DNA from: Hymenobacter arizonensis
GTDB taxonomy: Bacteria > Bacteroidota > Bacteroidia > Cytophagales > Hymenobacteraceae
Assembly: GCF_900115775.1 (NCBI RefSeq)
Contig: NZ_FOXS01000006.1
Span: 124,001-188,000, forward strand
Direction: 5' to 3'
Length of the DNA stretch: 64,000 nt
Below the pieces are notes generated by a model. The model worked only from the letters and a program-made list of their open reading frames with translations. It did not search any database and was not told where the DNA came from. The position numbers and the translations under genes are program-made. Positions within the stretch are counted from its first letter, which is position 1; every line of letters starts with the position of its first letter. Shown in pieces: positions 17,741 through 29,029 of this stretch.

Positions 17741-19557
17741 AAACTCGCTTTCCTCTTCTTTGGACGATTGGCCGGCCGCTGCTGCTGGTTTTATCGGCGG
17801 GCCTGCTGTCGTTTGCAATGCTACACAAGCCGCCTGCCGAGCAGGTGAAGGGCTATTACACCGCGCATTTACAGCAATTACACACGGCCCTCACGGACTT
17901 CCAGCAGTCGGCCCAGCGGGCTGATACCACCAGGCTGCGCGCCCATTTTGCCGCTTGCCGCCGCGAATACAAACACCTGGAGTTTGCCATTGAATACTAT
18001 TACCCGCATGCCGCCACGCGCCTCAACGGCGCCGCGCTGCCCGAAACTGAACCCGGCGAGCCGGGCGAGGTCATTACCCCTGCAGGATTTCAGGTGCTTG
18101 AAGAATACGTTTACGCCAATCCCGACACCCGCGCCAACCGCGACCTGATTTACCAGGAAATCGACAATCTGCTCTACGAAGTGCGCCACCTGGAGCAGCA
18201 GCTACCGTACCTCGCCTTGTCCGACGCGGAAGTCTTCGATGCCGTGCGCCTCAACCTCTACCGCCTGGCGGCCAAAGGCGTGTCCGGCTTCGACTCGCCC
18301 GCAGCCCACGCCTCGCTGCCCGAAGCCGCCGCCACGCTGAAAGCCAGCCGCGAAGTGGTGGCGATGTTCGGCGCGCCCGCCCCGCTCACCACGCTGCTGG
18401 CCCGTTGCGAAGCCGCCGTGACCGCTCCCAATCAGGACTTTGACAGTTTTGACCGGGCCCGCTTTTTCGTGCGCTACTTCAACCCGGCCCTAGCGGCGCT
18501 CCGGCAAGCCCAAGTGCACCAGCGCATTCCATGGGTTGCGGCCAGACGCGCAGTTCGCGCCGATGCGGTCGGCTACTTCGTGGCTGATGCCTTCGACCCT
18601 TCTTTTTTTGCGCCAGCCGACGCCGCCCGGCCCACGGCAGCCGTACTCAAACTCGGCGAAGCCTTGTTCAGCGAGCCCTTGCTCTCGGGCAAAGCAGGCC
18701 GCTCGTGCGCCAGCTGCCACGCGCCAAACCGCGCCTACACCGACGGCCTGAAAGTAAACAGCTCCCTACTAGCCGATGCGGGCTTGGAACGCAACACCCC
18801 CACCCTGCTAAACGCTGCCCTGCAGCCTGACCAGTTCTACGACAGCCGGGTGCATTTCCTGGAAGACCAGGTGCACGCTGTGGTGTCCAACAAAGCCGAA
18901 ATGGGCGGCCACCTGAGCGAAGCACCCACTTTGCTACGCAAGAAAGACGCCTACCCCAAGCTGTTTGCCCAGGCCTTTGCCAGCGAAAAACAACCCGTTT
19001 CGGAGCGCAACATTCGGCGGGCGGTGGCCGCCTACGTTCGCTCCCTGGTTCGCCTCAACAGCCGCTTCGACCAGTACCTGCGCGGCGACACCACCATCCT
19101 CAACGATGCAGAGGTACTCGGCTTTAACTTGTTCATGGGCAAAGCCCAGTGCGGCACCTGCCACTACATGCCCCTGTTCAACGGCACCGTGCCGCCCCTC
19201 TACGACAAGACCGAAAGCGAAGTACTAGGGGTGCCGGCCAAGGCCGACGCCCAGCTCCTCGCCTTGGATGCCGACCCCGGCAAGTTCCTGCTCTACGGCA
19301 TTGCCCACCAGCGGCACGCCTTCAAAACGCCTACCGTCCGCAACGCCGCCCTCACCGCGCCCTACATGCACAATGGCGTGTACCAAACCCTGGAGCAAGT
19401 GCTCGACTTCTACAACCAAGGCGGTGGCGCCGGCATAGGCCTATCAGTCCCTAATCAAACCTTAGCCGAAGACGAATTGAACCTCAGCCAAACCGAGCAG
19501 CAAGCCATTATCGCCTTTATCAAATCGCTGACTGATGTGCAGGAAGTGCCGTATTGA
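17737..19557 (+). CDS. Di-haem cytochrome c peroxidase (MauG/CCP family)
   Basis: A 606-residue exported c-type cytochrome. An N-terminal signal or membrane anchor (about 5-28) is followed by a helical region (30-300) that looks imelysin- or EfeO-like and is not part of ordinary CCPs. Residues 300-605 are the CCP/MauG domain with two haem c sites: C324ASCH and C472GTCH. Motifs NTPTLLNAAL, FKTPTVRNAALTAPYMHNG and LEQVLDFYNQGG are typical. The enzyme probably reduces peroxide or oxidises another substrate in the periplasm. It overlaps the LRR gene by ATGA, so the three genes 15105-19557 form one translational unit. The long N-terminal extension is the unusual part. Confidence 0.9.
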   Translation: MKTRFPLLWTIGRPLLLVLSAGLLSFAMLHKPPAEQVKGYYTAHLQQLHTALTDFQQSAQRADTTRLRAHFAACRREYKHLEFAIEYYYPHAATRLNGAALPETEPGEPGEVITPAGFQVLEEYVYANPDTRANRDLIYQEIDNLLYEVRHLEQQLPYLALSDAEVFDAVRLNLYRLAAKGVSGFDSPAAHASLPEAAATLKASREVVAMFGAPAPLTTLLARCEAAVTAPNQDFDSFDRARFFVRYFNPALAALRQAQVHQRIPWVAARRAVRADAVGYFVADAFDPSFFAPADAARPTAAVLKLGEALFSEPLLSGKAGRSCASCHAPNRAYTDGLKVNSSLLADAGLERNTPTLLNAALQPDQFYDSRVHFLEDQVHAVVSNKAEMGGHLSEAPTLLRKKDAYPKLFAQAFASEKQPVSERNIRRAVAAYVRSLVRLNSRFDQYLRGDTTILNDAEVLGFNLFMGKAQCGTCHYMPLFNGTVPPLYDKTESEVLGVPAKADAQLLALDADPGKFLLYGIAHQRHAFKTPTVRNAALTAPYMHNGVYQTLEQVLDFYNQGGGAGIGLSVPNQTLAEDELNLSQTEQQAIIAFIKSLTDVQEVPY

Positions 19558-19583
19558 AAAACTTAACCAAAAACCATCTTGAC

Positions 19584-19616
19584 GGTCATGCCGAGCACAG
19601 CCAAAGCATCTCGCGG
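19584..19616. repeat. Single GTCAT-family REP-like unit (copy B2)
   Basis: GGTCATGC..GCATCTCGCG forms one short hairpin (stem ATGC/GCAT). It appears as a single, degenerate unit 19 bases before the full inverted pair at 19635-19725. Confidence 0.65.
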
Positions 19617-19634
19617 GCATCACTAATACCTTTT

Positions 19635-19725
19635 GTCTGTCATGCTGAGCTTGCAAAGCATCTTATCACACCACTACGACTCGTTCAGCGGTGATAAGAT
19701 GCTTCGCAAGCTCAGCATGACAGAC
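19635..19725. repeat. GTCAT-family REP-like inverted pair (copy B3)
   Basis: Two 35-base arms (19635-19669 and 19691-19725), inverted, with one mismatch. Each arm starts GTCTGTC and has an inner stem ATGCT/AGCAT, then CTTATCAC. The pair sits between the convergent peroxidase and PBP4-type genes and may also fold as a shared transcript end. Confidence 0.9.
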
Positions 19726-19786
19726 GATTTTAAACAAAGCATAAGCGTGCTTCAAAGGCACGTGGACTGAGCTAGTATGCTTACGC

Positions 19787-22954
<3,168 letters not shown>

Positions 22955-22969
22955 CGCCCCACAGGCATC

Positions 22970-23042
22970 TGTCATTGCGAGTGGAGCGGAACGCGGCAAT
23001 CCGTCCTCCGGCTGCGACCAGCTCTGAGTTGTGACAAAGCCC
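22970..23042 (+). repeat. GTCATTGCGAG unit, left flank of the GIY-YIG gene (copy A1-left)
   Basis: The unit starts TGTCATTGCGAG, has an inner stem ATTGC/GCAAT, then CCGTCCTCC, and ends with a distal box GCGACCA...TGTGACAAAGCC. It stops 10 bases before the GIY-YIG start. The same layout recurs inverted at 23334-23410 and again at 35355-35428. Confidence 0.88.
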
Positions 23043-23052
23043 TTAAAGCACA

Positions 23053-23331
23053 ATGCGCGCTTACTACGTCTATCTGCTCACCAACGCTAACCACACCGTT
23101 CTCTACATCGGCGTCACGAATAATCTAACCCGACGCGTAGCCGAACACAAAGCCGGCATGCACCAAGGCTTTACCAAGAAATACAATGTGCACAAGTTGG
23201 TGCATTTCGAAACTTTTCCCGACGTCAACGCCGCTATTGCCCGCGAAAAACAACTCAAAGCGGGTTCGCGGGCAAAGAAGCTGGCTTTGGTTCATATAAA
23301 CAATCCGACTTGGCAGGAACTAGCTGAATAA
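23053..23331 (+). CDS. GIY-YIG endonuclease domain protein
   Basis: A 92-residue single-domain nuclease. YYVYLLTN near the N-terminus and LYIGVTNNLTRRVAEHK supply the GIY-YIG beta-strands, catalytic Tyr and Arg; FPDVNAAIAREKQLKAGSRAKK carries the conserved Glu (in REKQLK). The size matches the UPF0213-like minimal GIY-YIG proteins found in many Bacteroidota, whose function is not established. Here the gene fits exactly between two inverted GTCATTGCGAG units, 10 bases from the left and 2 bases from the right. This suggests that gene and repeats form one element, as RAYT transposases do with REPs. No DNA-binding domain is visible besides the catalytic fold. Confidence 0.93.
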   Translation: MRAYYVYLLTNANHTVLYIGVTNNLTRRVAEHKAGMHQGFTKKYNVHKLVHFETFPDVNAAIAREKQLKAGSRAKKLALVHINNPTWQELAE

Positions 23332-23333
23332 AA

Positions 23334-23410
23334 GGCGTTGTCACATCTATGGGCTAGTCGCTTTGGGAGGACGGATTGCCGCGCTCCGCTCCGCTCCACT
23401 CGCAATGACA
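23334..23410 (-). repeat. GTCATTGCGAG unit, right flank of the GIY-YIG gene (copy A1-right)
   Basis: Read on the minus strand it begins TGTCATTGCGAGTGGAGCGG and continues with the same stem ATTGC/GCAAT, CCGTCCTCC and distal box GCGACTA...TGTGACAACGCC as the left unit. It differs by a 5-base insertion in the loop and by scattered changes in the distal half. It begins 2 bases after the GIY-YIG stop. Confidence 0.88.
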
Positions 23411-23450
23411 GCGCCCTGTCTCACGATGAATGACAAGGCCCTTCCCTCCG

Positions 23451-23458
23451 TACCTTTG
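23451..23458 (+). promoter_or_regulatory. -7 promoter box for yidC
   Basis: TACCTTTG is an exact TAnnTTTG match 23 bases before the yidC ATG. No -33 TTG is seen at the expected distance. Confidence 0.5.
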
Positions 23459-23481
23459 CCCCTTCGCAACCTTAATTACAA

Positions 23482-25281
23482 ATGGATAGAAATTCAGCAA
23501 CCGGCCTTTTCCTGATTTCGGCCTTGCTTCTCGTGTACCTCTTCTTTTTCAGCCCGAAAAAAGAAGATGCCAAGGCCCCCGGCAAAACGCCGCCGCCCAC
23601 AGCCGCCGCTACGGCTCCCGCCGCAACTCCTGCCGTCGTGGCCGCAATCGCTCCCGAAGCAGCCCTCGACACCGCAGCCATCAGTGGCGCAGCGGTACAG
23701 GACGTTGCTGTTTCCAACGAAAACCTCGATATCACCTTCTCCACCCGCGGTGGTCGCGTAGCGGCTGTGCGCCTGAAGAAGTACAAGACGTTCTTTGGCC
23801 AGCCGCTCTACTTGTTCGATGCGAAAAGTGCCCGCATGGACACTCGCTTCCGCACCATCGACGGCAAGACCATCAAGTTTTCGGACCTGGTGTTCCAGCC
23901 CACCACCTCACAGGCTGCCAATGGCGCCTCGGTTATCACCTTCACGGCACCCGTGGCCGGTGGCAGCGTGGTGCAGACCTACACCCTGCCCAAAGACAGC
24001 TACGAACTGAGCTATAACCTGCGCCTGAATGGCCTGGAGCGCACCGTAGCTCAGGAGCCGCTGGTGTTCACCTTCATCGACCAGGTACGCCAGACCGAGC
24101 AGGACCTGGCCCAGAACCGCACCCACACCACCATCAACCACTACCTGGCCGCGGGCGGCCTCGAGCTGGCCGAAGCCAGCGATAACCCCGAGGAATACAA
24201 AGCCATGGGCCCGGTGAAATGGGCAGCGCACAAGCACAATTTCTTCGTGGCCGGCATCATTGCCGACCAGCAGCCCTTCGCCGGTGGCGCGTTCAACTCC
24301 AACGTGAACCTGGCCGACTCCACGACCATCAAAACCCTGAGCAGCACGCTCACCATTCCGGTGAATGAGGTAGTGCAGGGCCGCGGCCAGTACCGCTTCT
24401 TCTTTGGCCCCAACTCCTTGAACCTGTTGAAGGACGTGACCCCGGAATTTGACCGCAACGTGACCCTCGGCTGGGGCTTGTTTCGCTGGGTAAACCGGTT
24501 TGTGGTGCTGCCCGTGTTCCACTTTCTGGAGCAATACATCACGTCCTACGGCATAATTATCGCGCTGCTGGTGCTCTTGATTAAGCTCGTTACCTGGCCG
24601 CTCACCTACAAAACTTACGAGAGCCAGGCCCGCATGAAGGTGCTGAAGCCGGAAATTGACGCGCTAAAGGAGAAGTATGGCGACGACGCCACCAAGGTGC
24701 AGCAGGAAACCATGAAGCTCTACCAGACCTTCGGTGTGTCACCCCTGGCCGGCTGCGTGCCCACGATTCTCACCCTGCCCATTTTGTTCGCCATGTTCCA
24801 GTTCTTTCCCAACGCCATCGAGTTGCGGCAGGAAAGTTTCCTGTGGGCTAAGGACTTGAGCAGCTACGACGTGTTCGTGAAGCTGCCCTTCTACGTGAAA
24901 TGGTACGGCGACCACGTGTCGATGTTCACCCTGCTCATGACGGCCTCTACCCTGCTCATGACCTGGCAGAGCAACCAGACCAACACGGCCATGCAGGGCC
25001 CCATGAAGACCTACAGCTACCTGATGCCCATCATCTTCCTGTTCGTGCTGAACAGCTTTGCGGCGGGCCTCACCTGGTACTACTTCGTGTCGAACGTCAT
25101 CACCTTTGGCCAGCAGGCCCTGACCAAAGCCTTTGTCGACGACACCAAAATCCGCGCCCAGCTCGACGCCAACAAAATCAAAAACAAGGACAAGAAACCC
25201 AGCGGCATTCAAGGCCGCATTGCCGAAGCCATGAAAGCCGCGCAGGAGCGCGAGGCTCAGGCCAAGAAGAAGCAGTCCTAG
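23482..25281 (+). CDS. yidC: Membrane protein insertase YidC
   Basis: A 599-residue inner-membrane insertase that folds and inserts membrane proteins with or without SecYEG. TM1 lies at residues 9-24 (LFLISALLLVYLFFF). A low-complexity Ala/Pro linker (28-60) leads to the periplasmic beta domain (about 70-330). The conserved five-helix core (60KD_IMP) covers about 350-575, with ITSYGIIIALLVLLIKLVTWPL containing the conserved Arg-equivalent region and FGVSPLAGCVPTILTLPILFAMFQF. The C-terminus is basic, for ribosome contact. A strong terminator follows. The neighbours are not the rnpA-yidC cluster seen in some other phyla. Confidence 0.96.
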   Translation: MDRNSATGLFLISALLLVYLFFFSPKKEDAKAPGKTPPPTAAATAPAATPAVVAAIAPEAALDTAAISGAAVQDVAVSNENLDITFSTRGGRVAAVRLKKYKTFFGQPLYLFDAKSARMDTRFRTIDGKTIKFSDLVFQPTTSQAANGASVITFTAPVAGGSVVQTYTLPKDSYELSYNLRLNGLERTVAQEPLVFTFIDQVRQTEQDLAQNRTHTTINHYLAAGGLELAEASDNPEEYKAMGPVKWAAHKHNFFVAGIIADQQPFAGGAFNSNVNLADSTTIKTLSSTLTIPVNEVVQGRGQYRFFFGPNSLNLLKDVTPEFDRNVTLGWGLFRWVNRFVVLPVFHFLEQYITSYGIIIALLVLLIKLVTWPLTYKTYESQARMKVLKPEIDALKEKYGDDATKVQQETMKLYQTFGVSPLAGCVPTILTLPILFAMFQFFPNAIELRQESFLWAKDLSSYDVFVKLPFYVKWYGDHVSMFTLLMTASTLLMTWQSNQTNTAMQGPMKTYSYLMPIIFLFVLNSFAAGLTWYYFVSNVITFGQQALTKAFVDDTKIRAQLDANKIKNKDKKPSGIQGRIAEAMKAAQEREAQAKKKQS

Positions 25282-25306
25282 TATTTCCCTCAACCCAGCT
25301 GAGCAA

Positions 25307-25354
25307 GCCGGCAGAACGAAACCTTAGCACGGTTTTCGTTCTGCCGGTTTTTTG
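25307..25354 (+). terminator. Rho-independent terminator after yidC
   Basis: GCCGGCAGAACGAAA and TTTCGTTCTGCCGG form a long stem followed by a T-run (GGTTTTTTG). Confidence 0.9.
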
Positions 25355-25409
25355 TTGGCCTTCTTGCAGCGTCCTACTGCGTCAGTTCTTCCTCCACTCT
25401 TTACTTGCC

Positions 25410-25955
25410 ATGCGCTATTTCACTGTCCTGTTGCTCCTACTCGCTTTCGGCCTAGCACTCCCTGCCTGTGCCCAAAAGGCCACGGCCACGCAGAAAGCAA
25501 AACCCAAAAAAGTCAGCAAGAAGGCCGTGGCCGAAGAAACCCGCCTGAAAGAGTTGAAAGCAAAACAGGATAATGGCCCGGTGCTCACTTTCGAACGCAC
25601 TGCCTGCTTCGGCAAATGTCCTGCCTACGCCATGCAGGTGTACGCCGATGGCCGTGTAGAATACGAAGGTCGCGGTGACGTGCCCATTATGGGGAAAAAG
25701 GAGCTAAAAATGACACCCGCCGCCGTGGCCGAAGTGCTGCGCAGGGCTAAAGAAGCCAATTTTGACCAGTTCAAAGACCGATACTCCGAAAATACCAGCG
25801 ACTTGCCCAGCACCGTAGTAGCCATTCGCCAGCCCAATGGACAGTTGAAAAGAGTAGTGGCCGAAGAAGGAGAACCTACTAATGTGAAGATGTTTTTCAC
25901 TTACCTGAGCACCCAGTTCGACCAACTCGCCCAGTTGGGAGGGGTAGATAGATAA
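25410..25955 (+). CDS. Secreted DUF6438 domain protein
   Basis: A 181-residue exported protein. ATG at 25410 opens a signal peptide (LLLLLAFGLALPACAQ) with a possible lipobox around LPAC. After a Lys-rich linker, residues 55-175 form the DUF6438 domain, marked by FERTACFGKCPAYAMQVYADG with two conserved Cys. The function of this domain is unknown. In this family the Cys pair may form a disulfide in the periplasm. It has its own space after the yidC terminator and ends just before a REP-like pair. Confidence 0.86.
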   Translation: MRYFTVLLLLLAFGLALPACAQKATATQKAKPKKVSKKAVAEETRLKELKAKQDNGPVLTFERTACFGKCPAYAMQVYADGRVEYEGRGDVPIMGKKELKMTPAAVAEVLRRAKEANFDQFKDRYSENTSDLPSTVVAIRQPNGQLKRVVAEEGEPTNVKMFFTYLSTQFDQLAQLGGVDR

Positions 25956-25960
25956 GAATT

Positions 25961-26075
25961 AACCGCCTAACCGTCATGCAGAGCGCAGCGAAGCATCTCG
26001 CGTGCAGCAGTAATCCAATCGATTGGGTTGCTTCTCCAGGCGAGATGCTGCGCTCTGCATGACGGTTAGGCGGTT
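25961..26075. repeat. GTCAT-family REP-like inverted pair (copy B4)
   Basis: Left arm 25961-26000 and right arm 26041-26075, inverted. Both outer parts read AACCGCCTAACC before GTCATGC. The inner stem is ATGC/GCAT in the left arm. The right arm lacks a 5-base GAAGC segment. The pair lies between the convergent DUF6438 and esterase genes. Confidence 0.88.
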
Positions 26076-26139
26076 TTCCTAAGGATAAATTCTCATTTCA
26101 CTGCCTTGCTGCCAAGCGGCTTCAAGACCAATGTCCCTT

Positions 26140-27000
26140 TCAGCGGGCACTTGGCGAAGCCACGGCCTTTGGTTTGAAAACCATAGGGAAAGCCTTGAGC
26201 GCCGCCGGATGGTAGATAGTAGCGTGCGTTTCCTGTGGCATGGGCTCGTAGTGGCAGGTTGTGGTGCGTGGGGTTTTGCTGTTCAGAATTTGCGCCAGCT
26301 GGCGCGTGGCGTCAATATCGCCTTGGCTGCTGGTGGCCAGATATACTTGCCTGGGTTGCCCCGATTGGGTCCTGAGCGGCACGTTGGCTTTGGCTACGAG
26401 TTGCCCGTTGTTCCACCACAGGCTTGGGTCGAAAGCCAAGTAGTTATCAAATAAAGCGGGTTCCAGCAGCAGCGTTTCCACGACAAACAGGCCCGCCAGC
26501 GACTCGCCCACAATGCCGGATTCGGCCGTGGTACGGTAGCGGCGCTTCACCTCAGGCATCAGCTCTTCCCGAATGAATTGCCGGTAGGCCGCCGAGCCGC
26601 CCACGCGGGGCGCAATTTTCTTGTCTTTTTCGTTAGTGGTCGGCCCGGTTAAGTCGCGCCGCCGCTGGGTGTTCTCAATCCCAACCAGTATAAATGGGCG
26701 CATGGAGCCGTTGCCCACCAACACCTGCACCAGGCCCGCCACGTGCAGAAAGTCCTCTTTTATGCCCCCATCGGGCATGTAGAGCACGGGCAGCCGCACC
26801 GTAGCCGAATCGGCGTAGGCATCTGGCAGGTACACGTTAAGGCGGCGGGTTTCGCCCAGAGCTTTCGACTGCAGGGTAAAAGTCTGGCCAATGACTAAGG
26901 GCATCGCTTCAGCCGGCGCCCCCGCCAACTGCGCCTGCGCGGCCAAGATGGGTAACAAGCCGGTCAAAAGCACGAGAGCGGCAGTTCGAAAATGGCGCAT
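26140..27000 (-). CDS. Secreted esterase (alpha/beta hydrolase, IroE/Fes-like)
   Basis: A 286-residue exported hydrolase. ATG at 27000 begins a signal peptide (FRTAALVLLTGLLPILAAQAQ). The serine nucleophile is in GESLAGLF, and the fold markers RRLNVYLPDAY, LPVLYMPDGG and FDNYLAFDPSLWWNNG are typical of the putative esterase family that includes siderophore esterases and antigen-85-like proteins. The C-terminal ETHATIYHPA carries the probable catalytic His. The natural substrate is unknown; IroE-like members cut ferric enterobactin or cinnamoyl esters. No siderophore genes are adjacent. Confidence 0.9.
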   Translation of the reverse strand: MRHFRTAALVLLTGLLPILAAQAQLAGAPAEAMPLVIGQTFTLQSKALGETRRLNVYLPDAYADSATVRLPVLYMPDGGIKEDFLHVAGLVQVLVGNGSMRPFILVGIENTQRRRDLTGPTTNEKDKKIAPRVGGSAAYRQFIREELMPEVKRRYRTTAESGIVGESLAGLFVVETLLLEPALFDNYLAFDPSLWWNNGQLVAKANVPLRTQSGQPRQVYLATSSQGDIDATRQLAQILNSKTPRTTTCHYEPMPQETHATIYHPAALKAFPMVFKPKAVASPSAR

Positions 27001-27048
27001 AAGAGTTGAGCATAAGGCAAAACCAGAGCAGTTCCTTGGGCCGCGCAC

Positions 27049-27149
27049 GTAGCGCAAACTTGTAGTTCGCGTGCCAGAACGATACCCGAACAAGTTGCAA
27101 CCGACGCTGAGACGCAAACTATGAAACGTAAACTACAAGTTCGCGCTAC
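27049..27149. repeat. GTAG-family REPIN-like inverted pair (copy C2)
   Basis: Left arm starts GTAGCGCAAACTTGTAGTT at 27049 and the inverted right arm ends at 27149. The hairpin stem is AACT/AGTT, unlike the GGACT/AGTCC of copy C1, with the same GTAGCG head. The spacer begins AGAACGATACC, shared with copies C1 and C3. The right arm is less regular. Confidence 0.82.
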
Positions 27150-27155
27150 TGGCCG

Positions 27156-28850
27156 CTACTCTTTATACACCCGCTCCAGCAGCAGCAGGTTCATGGGATT
27201 GGGGGTGAGGCCGCGCACGTTGTTCTGCGTCAGGCGCACTACTTCGTCGTAATACAGGCTGATAACGGGGCTTTCTTCCACCACAATGCGGTCCATGGCC
27301 TGGTAGAGGGCCGTGCGACGGACAATGTCCTGCGTGCGGCGGGCTTCGTCGTACAGCTTGTCGTAGGCCGCGCTTTTGAAGTGGGTTTTATCGGGGCCTG
27401 CCGGGCTGAAGTTGGGGCTGTAGAACAGCGCTAGGTAGTTCTCCGCATCGGGGTAATCACCTAGCCAGCTTTTGGAGAAAAAGGCCACTTTGCCATTATC
27501 CACCAGGTCCTGCTGGGCGGCCGACTGGTTGATATCAATCTGCACCTGCACGCCCACATCGGCCCATTGCTTCTGCAGGTACTCACTGACTTCCTTGCGC
27601 TCCAGCACCGTGCTTAGGCGCAGGCGCAACGGCCGCTGCGGGCCATAGCCCGCGGCCCGCAGCAGCTGCCGGGCCTTTTGCGGCTGGTAAGTATAGCCAG
27701 GCACTTTCTCCTGCGAAAACGAAGGCAGCGCAGCCGGCACGAAACCCGACGTACCGGCCTGCCCCACCCGGTTCAGGATGTAGGTGAGCATTTCGGGTTT
27801 ATTGAGGGCGTAATTCAGGGCCTGACGCACGCGCTTGTCGCGCAGGGCCCGGCCTTGTGCAGCCTGCTCGCCGCTCAGTCCCACCGAATCAAGCTGAAAC
27901 CCCAGGTATTCGGTATTCAGATAAGGCACCTTTTCAACGCGAAACTTGCCTTTGAAATCCTCCCGAATACTTCCGTCAGGATACATAATCAAGTCCCGCG
28001 ACCCGGCCCGGATGCCCGACAGGAAGTCCAGCTTGCCTTGCTGGAAGGTCAAAAACTCCGTCTTGCGGTCGGGCAGAAAGCTTATGGACACGGCGTCGAG
28101 GTACGGCAGCGGCTGCCCCTTCGCATCGCGGCGCCAATAGTTAGGGTTGCGGTGGTAGAGCAGCACGTTGCCTTCGTCCCAGAGCTTGAACTGGAACGGC
28201 CCCGTGCCCACGGGGTGTTCCCGGAAGTCCTTGCCGTACTTCTCCACGGCCTCGTGCGGCACCACGTAGGCATACGGCATCGTCAGGATGCCCAGAAACG
28301 GAATAAACGGCTCCTTTAAATAAATGTGCAGCGTGGAGTCGTTGGCGGCCACGAAGCTGGTGTCGCTGGGTGTGCCGTCGGCCTTTTCAATCACCTTGCC
28401 CCGAAAAATCCAGCCCCCGGAGCTGGCCGTGCCGGGGTCGAGCAGGCGTTTGAAAGAGTACACGAAGTCGGCGGCAATCACCTCCCGGCCTTTGCCGCCG
28501 GGGAAAACATCGCTGTCGTGAAACCGCACGCCGCGCCGCAGCCCAAAGGTGTAGCGGCGGCCATCGGGCGAAATGGTGTACGTGCGGGCCAGGGCCGGGC
28601 CTGGCAAAAGCGTCGAATCCAGCTCCAGCAAGCCATTGTAGAGCTGCGCCGAGGCCCACCAGTTGGCTTGGTTGCGGGCAAAGGCGGGGTCGAGCGAAGT
28701 GAGGGCTTCGGGCTGGTTATAGCGGAACACGCGGCGCTCGTCGGCGGCCGGGCGCGCTGCATCGTGGCAGCCGGCCAGTGCCAGCAGGGCCATCAAGGGC
28801 CTCAGCGGTTTAGGCAGCAGGCCCGCCAAACGTGCCAAAAAAGGGGGCAT
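27156..28850 (-). CDS. ABC transporter substrate-binding lipoprotein (peptide/nickel family 5)
   Basis: A 564-residue family 5 solute-binding protein. A hydrophobic leader ends in the lipobox LALAGC (Cys near residue 28), so it is a lipoprotein in the envelope. Motifs of SBP_bac_5 are present: FRYNQPEALTSLDPAFA, RYTFGLRRGVRFHDSDVF, YPDGSIREDF and the C-terminal RTALYQAMDRIVVEESPVISLYY. Such proteins capture oligopeptides or nickel chelates for an ABC importer. No permease or ATPase genes lie nearby, so the partner transporter must be elsewhere. ATG at 28850 is the only reasonable start. Confidence 0.92.
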   Translation of the reverse strand: MPPFLARLAGLLPKPLRPLMALLALAGCHDAARPAADERRVFRYNQPEALTSLDPAFARNQANWWASAQLYNGLLELDSTLLPGPALARTYTISPDGRRYTFGLRRGVRFHDSDVFPGGKGREVIAADFVYSFKRLLDPGTASSGGWIFRGKVIEKADGTPSDTSFVAANDSTLHIYLKEPFIPFLGILTMPYAYVVPHEAVEKYGKDFREHPVGTGPFQFKLWDEGNVLLYHRNPNYWRRDAKGQPLPYLDAVSISFLPDRKTEFLTFQQGKLDFLSGIRAGSRDLIMYPDGSIREDFKGKFRVEKVPYLNTEYLGFQLDSVGLSGEQAAQGRALRDKRVRQALNYALNKPEMLTYILNRVGQAGTSGFVPAALPSFSQEKVPGYTYQPQKARQLLRAAGYGPQRPLRLRLSTVLERKEVSEYLQKQWADVGVQVQIDINQSAAQQDLVDNGKVAFFSKSWLGDYPDAENYLALFYSPNFSPAGPDKTHFKSAAYDKLYDEARRTQDIVRRTALYQAMDRIVVEESPVISLYYDEVVRLTQNNVRGLTPNPMNLLLLERVYKE

Positions 28851-29029
28851 GCGAACAGGGAAAGAATGTATCTTTGTGCAATGCTACGGCAAAAGTTATT
28901 AGTTCTCAGTTGTCAGATATTCGCTGCTACTTGTTAGTCCTTGGGCACTAAGCCGCTCGGAAACCAACAAAAAATCACGAACACCTATCAACAGGCAACC
29001 GATAACGACCAACTGACAATTAGAGACTC

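Noticed and set aside
22970-23410. A homing endonuclease in a self-splicing intron or intein
   Set aside because: The GIY-YIG gene lies in a true intergenic region between complete pyrG and yidC genes; no split host gene is seen.
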